From positions 1-5,571 of the forward strand of contig JAHFMB010000066.1 of the NCBI GenBank assembly GCA_023269245.1: DNA of 5,571 nucleotides. The letters are read 5' to 3'. Below the pieces are notes generated by a model. It was not told the origin of the DNA. It did not search any database and saw nothing but the letters and a program-made list of their open reading frames with translations. Position numbers and translations under genes: made by a program. Source of the stretch: Candidatus Tayloriibacteriota bacterium. Its GTDB lineage: Bacteria; Patescibacteriota; Minisyncoccia; Phycocordibacterales; PALSA-1337. Shown in pieces: positions 1 through 5,571 of this stretch. Position 1 is the stretch's first letter. Each line of letters starts with the position of its first letter.

Positions 1-1450
<1,450 letters not shown>

Positions 1451-1476
1451 AAGCGAACGGAACAAAATAGAAAGCT

Positions 1477-1497
1477 GAATTTTTATCTTAAAAATTC
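1477..1497 (-). other. AT-rich perfect hairpin just upstream of 16S 5' end
   Basis: On the minus strand GAATTTTT, a 5-nt loop, then AAAAATTC form a perfect 8-bp inverted repeat about 27 nt before the mature 16S end. It could help position 5' processing or folding of the leader. It is not an obvious terminator, because transcription must pass it to reach the rRNA. Confidence 0.5.
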
Positions 1498-1700
1498 ACT
1501 TCACATTTCATATTTCACTCACTGTCCTCTCCAAGCTCATTCTTATAATTGGAATTTATTATATTGGAATATTCTTTGTACTTGCACTACTTTATGCGCT
1601 CCGCTAAGAGCCACACAAAATATCTTTTCTTTCGCCTCTAGTTAAGGAGGGTCAGAAAATATTGTACATTCTCATTACTTTATATGACTTTCAAGGTACC

Positions 1701-1717
1701 GCCCTGCTTTTCAGGAC
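1701..1717 (-). other. Hairpin at the start of the rRNA leader
   Basis: The transcript reads GUCCUG-AAAAG-CAGGGC, six pairs including one G-U. It would lie within the first few nucleotides after the predicted transcription start. Stable 5' hairpins can protect a transcript; that role is inference here. Confidence 0.4.
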
Positions 1718-1726
1718 GTAGGGTCT

Positions 1727-1754
1727 ATATTACAGGGAGCGGAAATAAAGTCAA
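1727..1754 (-). promoter_or_regulatory. rRNA operon promoter (sigma70 type)
   Basis: On the minus strand TTGACT (-35, bases 1749-1754) and TAATAT (-10, bases 1727-1732) are separated by 16 bp. This predicts a start near base 1720 and a leader of about 270 nt before the 16S. It is among the two best matches to the vegetative consensus in the window, as expected for an rRNA promoter. No clear second promoter or strong upstream A/T element was found. Confidence 0.75.
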
Positions 1755-1774
1755 GAGGCTTGGTAGAGCCGTGG

Positions 1775-1797
1775 AAAAAGGCGTCAAAATCATTGAC
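1775..1797 (-). terminator. Weak terminator candidate after the Y-family polymerase
   Basis: The minus strand carries GTCAA-TGATT-TTGAC (1783-1797), then GCC and a run of five T (1775-1779). The stem is only 5 bp and the T run is not adjacent, so termination would be inefficient if it occurs at all. It is the only candidate between the polymerase stop and the rRNA promoter. Confidence 0.3.
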
Positions 1798-1827
1798 AAA
1801 ATAGTGGTTATATTGCACAAAAATACC

Positions 1828-3144
1828 CTACCTAACCTCCCCTAAATAGATCACGTCAAAATGCTTTCGCTGTTCAGTCGACATTCTGATACGCCCATGA
1901 CCAGCATGGAGTCGAGCATCTTCACGAGCATCATGACGCAGTGCGCGCAGACTGGATCCAAGAAATACGACTCCCCGACCAAATTTCTCAGCCAATCTAT
2001 CAATGGCGCGTGTAACTCCACTCGCTTTTTCGAGATGAGCCGAGTCGCCGAATAATGAAACAGTCCGTATTTTACGCGAACGCAGACCATGGAGTGTTAT
2101 GCCGGTGGCACGGTACTGAAGTCGTGGGACAAACAATACATCAAAGCGTGGGCGAACAGCGCGCAACAGTTCCTGCGGTTCAGCGGTGGCATCAGGGAGA
2201 GAAACTTCCTCGCCAAGATATTCAAAATCTTGTGTCTTCAGAAAGAACGATACCTTGGTTGCGGTGCGCATATCTTTTCTTAAATAAATACACGCATCTT
2301 CGACATGCTGAGAGAGTTGGGACCAACAAAATTCCCTATCGCCAGACGGTGGACGAAATGTCTGGGTGCGCTGAACTGATGCGTAATCATCATGACCATC
2401 GGTCGAAAGTTCCAAGACTTTGTTCCCTCGCAATTCCTCGTAAATCCGCGCAACCGGAAGATCACAGTGATCATCAATCCATGAATGATCCTTGGTGGCC
2501 AGATCAAGCGTCGTCTCGATACCCAATTTTTTTAAATACATAGTGGTACTTGAGCCAATGCCCCAAATTTTTCCTACAGGTAACGCTTTCAAATAGTCGG
2601 GAATCGACGAACGACCAATCACTGTAAACCCATTGGGCTTGTTCCATTTTGACGCAACTTTGGCCATGACTTTATTGACTGAAAGGCCGAGAGAAAATGT
2701 AATGCCCAACGAGTCGAACAGGTCGGCCTGAATTTGGCGAGCGATTTCTTCATATGAACATGCTCCCGTGGCAGTAGTCGCCAACGGTGAATGTGTCAGG
2801 TCGGCAAAACATTCATCAATGCTATATTCTTCGACCACGTCTGTATATTTGCGGACAATGGAATACATACGTCGTGCATACTGTGCGTACATGGTGTAGT
2901 CGGATGGCAGAATAACAACGTTGGGACAAACACGGCGCATATCACCGATACGCATGCCACGATGAATGCCTGCCTTCTTTGCTTCAGGACTCATGGCTGA
3001 AGCGATGCCACGTTCAAGTCCGGTGACGACCGGTTTACCACGCAGTCCTGGCCGACGGGCAATCTCACAAGATACAAAAAAGGAATCGCCATCGACATGC
3101 ATGATTGCGCGTGGAAATTCGGTCGACGATGAACGTATAGTCAT
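1828..3144 (-). CDS. Y-family translesion DNA polymerase (DinB/UmuC-like)
   Basis: This 438-residue protein should copy past damaged template bases in the cytoplasm with low fidelity. The palm domain starts at about residue 14 with HVDGDSFF, and SIDECF follows at 108-113. D18, D110 and E111 are the expected metal-binding catalytic triad, all present; F23 aligns with the steric-gate position. GLSVNKVMAKVASK (153-166) is the conserved finger/palm segment. GKIWGIGSSTTMYLKKLGI (191-209) is the helix-hairpin-helix of the thumb. Residues from about 255 form the little finger. The SCE (25-27), LRGKPVV (34-40) and late FGRG (388-391) motifs lean toward UmuC, but no umuD partner is seen, so I give no gene symbol. 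Length is slightly above typical DinB and close to UmuC. The ATG at 3144 is chosen because a perfect -10 box ends 6 nt before it; M15 is an alternative with no ribosome site. The rRNA promoter lies about 75 bp downstream on the same strand. Confidence 0.95.
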   Translation of the reverse strand: MTIRSSSTEFPRAIMHVDGDSFFVSCEIARRPGLRGKPVVTGLERGIASAMSPEAKKAGIHRGMRIGDMRRVCPNVVILPSDYTMYAQYARRMYSIVRKYTDVVEEYSIDECFADLTHSPLATTATGACSYEEIARQIQADLFDSLGITFSLGLSVNKVMAKVASKWNKPNGFTVIGRSSIPDYLKALPVGKIWGIGSSTTMYLKKLGIETTLDLATKDHSWIDDHCDLPVARIYEELRGNKVLELSTDGHDDYASVQRTQTFRPPSGDREFCWSQLSQHVEDACIYLRKDMRTATKVSFFLKTQDFEYLGEEVSLPDATAEPQELLRAVRPRFDVLFVPRLQYRATGITLHGLRSRKIRTVSLFGDSAHLEKASGVTRAIDRLAEKFGRGVVFLGSSLRALRHDAREDARLHAGHGRIRMSTEQRKHFDVIYLGEVR

Positions 3145-3150
3145 GCATTC

Positions 3151-3156
3151 ATTATA
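3151..3156 (-). promoter_or_regulatory. -10 box of the Y-family polymerase gene
   Basis: A perfect TATAAT on the minus strand ends 6 nt before the ATG at 3144. A normal start 6-7 nt downstream of the box would fall on or next to the A of the ATG, giving a leaderless mRNA. The hexamer at the -35 distance (3174-3179, TACCCA) is poor, so the promoter may be weak when uninduced. Confidence 0.65.
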
Positions 3157-3157
3157 A

Positions 3158-3173
3158 GTGAACGAGAGTTCAC
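3158..3173 (-). promoter_or_regulatory. Probable LexA (SOS) operator
   Basis: GTGAAC-TCTC-GTTCAC is a perfect 6+6 bp inverted repeat. Its core GAAC-N4-GTTC is the known Gram-positive-type LexA/DinR box. It fills the spacer directly upstream of the -10 box, so a bound repressor would block RNA polymerase. Its position before a translesion polymerase, a classic SOS gene, makes the reading strong. lexA itself is not in the window. Confidence 0.7.
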
Positions 3174-3201
3174 TGGGTAGTCAGGGGCTGTTGAGAAATA
3201 A

Positions 3202-3606
3202 CTATTCTCTGTCGCCAAACTTTTCGTCCTCCACATCGGCAATCGCATCGGCCTTGGTGACATGGATGCGTCCTTCAATGTGGTGTGCTGGCGAATAAAT
3301 CGTATATATCTTCATTGCGTCTGAACCGGTATTTATAATGTTGTGCTCTGTTCCTGCGGGCACGAGGAGCGCCGTGCCATGTTCGATAGCATATTCCTTT
3401 CCTGCAATGACTGCTTTTCCTGTTCCCTGCTCAAAGCGGAAAAATTGATCATTGTGGACATGCGTCTCGACTCCTATCTCTTCGCCCGGCTGAAGACACA
3501 TCAGGACAACCTGGCTATGAGGTGCCGTATAGACGACGGTGCGAAAGTTTTCGTTGGCGAGCGTATCACGTTCGATGTTTGTGGAGAATGGTGTGGTCAT
3601 ATACAT
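3202..3606 (-). CDS. Small cupin-domain protein
   Basis: This 134-residue protein is a single cupin beta-barrel with no signal peptide or membrane segment. Cupin motif 1 spans about 41-63 with metal-ligand histidines H49 and H51; the usual motif-1 glutamate position is occupied around Q54/F55 in the sequence DQFFRFE, so Q54 or E59 may complete the site. Motif 2 (77-92) fits the consensus exactly: G77, P83, G85, H88, N92. Small cupins of this kind may bind sugars or small acids, or act as isomerases or oxygenases; the substrate cannot be read from sequence. The last 20 residues are acidic and probably outside the barrel. It precedes the polymerase on the same strand by 57 bp with no terminator, so read-through is possible, though the polymerase has its own promoter. 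The start may be M1 (3606) or M3 (3600). There is no Shine-Dalgarno; the upstream strand reads CCTCCT instead. Confidence 0.9.
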   Translation of the reverse strand: MYMTTPFSTNIERDTLANENFRTVVYTAPHSQVVLMCLQPGEEIGVETHVHNDQFFRFEQGTGKAVIAGKEYAIEHGTALLVPAGTEHNIINTGSDAMKIYTIYSPAHHIEGRIHVTKADAIADVEDEKFGDRE

Positions 3607-3640
3607 ATATTAGGAGGATTACTATAAATAAAGTATATCA
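3607..3640 (-). promoter_or_regulatory. Candidate promoter elements for the cupin gene
   Basis: Two options are visible on the minus strand. An extended -10, TG-A-TATACT (3632-3640), would give a leader of about 20 nt. Alternatively TAATAT (3607-3612), the same hexamer as in the rRNA promoter, lies 6 nt before the ATG of M3 and would give a leaderless message. Neither has a good -35 box. Confidence 0.4.
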
Positions 3641-3675
3641 CTTATAAGCCGCGCGGAACTACTTGTATGACAGTA

Positions 3676-3704
3676 TTGACTCTAAACAAAAACAGACGTA
3701 TTAT
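3676..3704 (+). promoter_or_regulatory. Promoter of the Clp N-domain gene (sigma70 type)
   Basis: TTGACT (3676-3681) and TATTAT (3699-3704) are separated by exactly 17 bp, predicting a start near 3711. The promoter falls inside the 5' part of the longest reading frame (ATG 3667), which argues that translation really begins downstream at ATG 3763. The resulting leader of about 52 nt has no obvious Shine-Dalgarno. Confidence 0.65.
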
Positions 3705-3762
3705 CTTCACCGAACAGTTACCGCAGTGGGTAGTCAACATAAACCTTGCAGTGTATCAAGTT

Positions 3763-4245
3763 ATGATCATCAACAAGCACTCCCTGGCTCCTTCGACAAC
3801 ACAAATCCTCGCCGCGGCCACACAACTGGCCGCCAAATACCGCCGCCCATCCACAGGCACCGAGCATGTGCTCATGGCACTGTGCACCGACCCCGAGTTT
3901 GTTGCCTTCATCGGCGACAAGATCATGTTCGATCAGGAATTGATCCACGCCGACATCGAACAGTACATGCAACCTGACGATGGTCCGCTCGCGGGAAATG
4001 CGCTTCGCTTGACGCCGCGCTTGACTCAGGTTCTCGACATTACGGCTGAGATTACCCGCGAACTGGGCAGTCCGTCCATCGAACCAGAGCATCTGCTGCT
4101 GGGCATCCTCAAGGAAGGCAACAGTGTCACCGCCCAGGTGCTCAACAAAAACGGCATTTATTTTCATCCACTCGTATCCTGCCTCGATGGTAGCAACGAC
4201 GGTAGCGAACGTGTCGAAGCCGCCGTTGGCATGAATGCCCGTTGA
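3763..4245 (+). CDS. Stand-alone Clp N-domain (ClpA/ClpC-type) protein
   Basis: The 160-residue product resembles the N-terminal domain of ClpA/ClpC chaperones, which binds adaptors and substrates and is built from two repeats of a four-helix unit. Repeat 1 is centred on GTEHVLMAL (32-40) and repeat 2 on EPEHLLLGILKEGNSVTAQVLNKNGI (from 108). Both EH-hydrophobic signatures are intact. There is no AAA+ module: no Walker A or B follows and the frame ends in a short polar tail. It could modulate a Clp machine encoded elsewhere or act as an independent binding module; this is inference. The frame can be extended to ATG 3667, but that adds 32 AT-richer codons that overlap a TTGACT/TATTAT promoter and do not look like the Clp fold, so I prefer 3763. 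It is divergent from the cupin and convergent with the transporter, and is probably transcribed alone. Confidence 0.85.
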   Translation: MIINKHSLAPSTTQILAAATQLAAKYRRPSTGTEHVLMALCTDPEFVAFIGDKIMFDQELIHADIEQYMQPDDGPLAGNALRLTPRLTQVLDITAEITRELGSPSIEPEHLLLGILKEGNSVTAQVLNKNGIYFHPLVSCLDGSNDGSERVEAAVGMNAR

Positions 4246-4278
4246 CCATTCCTGCACCATTTCACCCGCACCCTCTCG

Positions 4279-4317
4279 CCCCGTCTGACAGACTTCCGTC
4301 TCGCGGGGTGATTTTTT
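4279..4317 (+). terminator. Intrinsic terminator after the Clp N-domain gene
   Basis: CCCCG (4279-4283) pairs with CGGGG (4304-4308), enclosing an AGAC-TTCC-GTCT hairpin (4290-4301), followed shortly by six T (4312-4317). An alternative outer pairing TCACC (4262-4266) with GGTGA (4307-4311) is possible. The T run exists only in the plus direction, so it serves the Clp N gene. It overlaps the stop codon of the convergent transporter gene. Confidence 0.75.
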
Positions 4318-5548
4318 ATTTCACTTCACCCTTTCCAACTTTCGTACTTGCATAAAACACAATAAGTCCCACGACCACCACCGCCTCAGCAATCAAGAGT
4401 GCGTTCACTGGCCCCGAACTCTGCCAAATAATACCGCCAACAATTCCTGAAATCATAATGCCAAAACCAACCACCGCGTTGTACATGCCATAGGCCGTGC
4501 CACGTTCGTAATCAGGCGTCGTCTTTGCCACAAAAGCGCGCTGTGTTGAGTCAGTGCAGGCCGAGAACAATCCCATAATGGCAAATGCAAATCCGAGCGT
4601 CAGTGGCGTGGTCGAAGTCATCAGGGCGATGTACGAAAGAGCCAAAATAGCATAGCCGAATGCCAAGACACGCGAGGTGCCAATCTTGTCCGACAGCTTG
4701 CCGGCTGCGTATGAAAAAATAGTGAATGAAATGCTGTAGACCATGTAATAGAGCGGAATCGAGGCGATCATCAGGCCAATGTTGGTGGTCTGCAATAAGA
4801 GAAGCGCTGACGGCAGTGAACCGATGGAGAAAATGAAAATAGCCACGAGGTACCATTTGAAGCGTGGAGAAAATGAGCGGAAGGTCTGCAGTGAAAAAAT
4901 CCTGACACCCTGTCCGTCACGAGCGATGACCACATCTTTGACAAAGAAGATGGTCGCAACCGCTATGAGGCCGATCACAAAGGCGCTCATGAAAATAATA
5001 TTGAACCCGCCCGGCCAACGCGCCAAGATGAAATATGCGGCGAGAGGTCCCAAGATGCCGCCCGCCGTATCCATGGCACGGTGATAGCCAAATGAGCGAC
5101 CCATCTCCCCGGGCCCAGACGAGACCGAGATGATGACATCGCGTGGCGCTTCCCTCACCCCCTTTCCGATACGATCCACCACACGCAGTCCAAGAACGCC
5201 CGCCACCGAACCCATGATCATGTAGAAGGGTCGAATGATGACTGACATGCCATAGCCGAGGAAGATGAAGATGCGTCGGCGCTTGAGTTTGTCCGAAAGC
5301 TGGCCGGAGTAGATCTTGAGAATGTTGGAGGCCCCGTCAGCAATACCCTCCACCAAGCCCAAGCTTGCCGCCCCCGCCTTGAGTACCGAGGTAAAGAAGG
5401 CCGGGAATGCCGAGAGGATCATTTCATTGGAGAAATCGTTGAAGAAACTCGTGAGGCCCAGGATGAAAATGTTGCGGTTGAGGCCGAAGAGTTTGCGGGG
5501 TTTGGAAGAATTTTCGGAGGGGGTGGGGTTAGAGGGTGTTGGGGGCAT
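4316..5548 (-). CDS. Major facilitator superfamily transporter
   Basis: This 410-residue inner-membrane protein has about 12 hydrophobic segments in two halves. The MFS signature loop appears twice, as GQLSDKLKRRR (82-92) between helices 2 and 3 and as GKLSDKIGTSR (283-293) in the second half, as expected from internal duplication. Other conserved parts are FFNDFSNEM (35-43), GLVEGIADG (64-72) and LRVVDRIGKGVREAPRDVI (121-139), the last typical of a poorly characterised MFS subgroup. The substrate is not predictable; drug or metabolite export is a family-level guess. The first 20 residues are Pro/Ser/Asn-rich and cytoplasmic. There is no Shine-Dalgarno; the start at 5548 is supported by a TATAAT 7 nt upstream, suggesting a leaderless mRNA. 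The stop codon lies inside the T run of the opposing terminator. No terminator of its own is seen on the minus strand. Confidence 0.93.
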   Translation of the reverse strand: MPPTPSNPTPSENSSKPRKLFGLNRNIFILGLTSFFNDFSNEMILSAFPAFFTSVLKAGAASLGLVEGIADGASNILKIYSGQLSDKLKRRRIFIFLGYGMSVIIRPFYMIMGSVAGVLGLRVVDRIGKGVREAPRDVIISVSSGPGEMGRSFGYHRAMDTAGGILGPLAAYFILARWPGGFNIIFMSAFVIGLIAVATIFFVKDVVIARDGQGVRIFSLQTFRSFSPRFKWYLVAIFIFSIGSLPSALLLLQTTNIGLMIASIPLYYMVYSISFTIFSYAAGKLSDKIGTSRVLAFGYAILALSYIALMTSTTPLTLGFAFAIMGLFSACTDSTQRAFVAKTTPDYERGTAYGMYNAVVGFGIMISGIVGGIIWQSSGPVNALLIAEAVVVVGLIVFYASTKVGKGEVK

Positions 5549-5555
5549 GGGAGGG

Positions 5556-5564
5556 ATTATAGCA
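5556..5564 (-). promoter_or_regulatory. Extended -10 promoter of the MFS gene
   Basis: The minus strand reads TGC-TATAAT, a perfect -10 with the extended TG motif, ending 7 nt before the ATG at 5548. The start of transcription is expected at or next to the ATG. Any -35 box would be beyond the window edge. Confidence 0.65.
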
Positions 5565-5571
5565 TGACAAT

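Larger units (their letters stand above)
1451..1720 (-). other. 16S rRNA leader (transcribed spacer), no gene
   Basis: This stretch lies between the predicted rRNA transcription start (near 1720) and the mature 16S 5' end. It is AT-rich and contains no credible coding frame. On the transcribed strand it holds a promoter-proximal hairpin (1701-1717), a small GCTC/GAGC hairpin (1598-1601 with 1608-1611) and a hairpin close to the mature end (1477-1497). It also holds a GC-richer block at 1516-1542 that stands out from its surroundings and could be the 5' half of the RNase III processing stem; its partner would be in the 3' trailer outside the window. I could not identify a convincing boxA antitermination site. 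Confidence 0.7.

Noticed and set aside
1598..1611. boxA-like antitermination site near GGCTCTTAGC in the rRNA leader
   Set aside because: The match to the boxA consensus is too weak and it overlaps a small hairpin.
1644..1720. AAGGAGG followed by a TTG-initiated 18-codon frame on the plus strand
   Set aside because: Too short, antisense to the rRNA leader, overlaps the predicted rRNA start region and shows no coding character.
2055..2543. 162-codon open frame on the plus strand, and others opposite the polymerase
   Set aside because: They are antisense shadows of the well-supported Y-family polymerase, with no domain-like pattern.
3612..3617. AGGAGG on the plus strand, resembling a Shine-Dalgarno sequence
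   Set aside because: No ATG, GTG or TTG follows at a usable distance on that strand, and for the cupin gene it is on the wrong strand.
3718..4260. 180-codon open frame on the minus strand opposite the Clp N gene
   Set aside because: The plus-strand frame carries two recognisable Clp repeats, a promoter and a terminator; the antisense frame has no recognisable motif.

Overview
The window looks like a piece of a Patescibacteria (Candidate Phyla Radiation) genome. The main evidence is the 16S rRNA gene that fills the first 1450 bases on the minus strand. It departs from the usual bacterial sequence at several normally invariant positions (E. coli 505, 526, 921 and 1396) and in the EUB338 site. 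At the two helices I could check, these departures come as matched pairs that keep the base pairing. It also carries a hairpin expansion of roughly 95 nt in helix 40. I cannot assign a lineage below the phylum from sequence reading alone.

Layout. 1-1450: 16S rRNA, minus strand, 3' end cut by the window edge. 1451-1754: AT-rich rRNA leader and a clear sigma70-type rRNA promoter. 1828-3144 (minus): Y-family translesion DNA polymerase with an intact catalytic triad, preceded by a perfect TATAAT and a GAAC-N4-GTTC palindrome that looks like a Gram-positive-type LexA box. 3202-3606 (minus): small single-domain cupin. 3607-3762: divergent promoter region. 3763-4245 (plus): stand-alone double Clp N-domain protein without an ATPase module. 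4279-4317: intrinsic terminator. 4316-5548 (minus): major facilitator superfamily (MFS) transporter, convergent with the Clp N protein, with an extended TATAAT just upstream of its ATG.

The cupin, polymerase and rRNA genes all read leftward in that order. The genes do not form an obvious pathway: this looks like ordinary chromosome next to an rRNA operon. Two themes recur. First, no protein gene has a recognisable Shine-Dalgarno sequence. In two of them (polymerase and MFS) the -10 box lies only 6-7 nt before the ATG, which predicts leaderless mRNAs. Second, the polymerase appears to be damage-inducible and sits directly upstream of the rRNA promoter with only a weak terminator candidate between them.

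I see no mobile element with a transposase, no CRISPR array, no tRNA and no convincing new multi-gene system. The observations most worth following are the repeat-rich helix-40 expansion, the paired 16S substitutions, the SOS-type operator and the leaderless starts.
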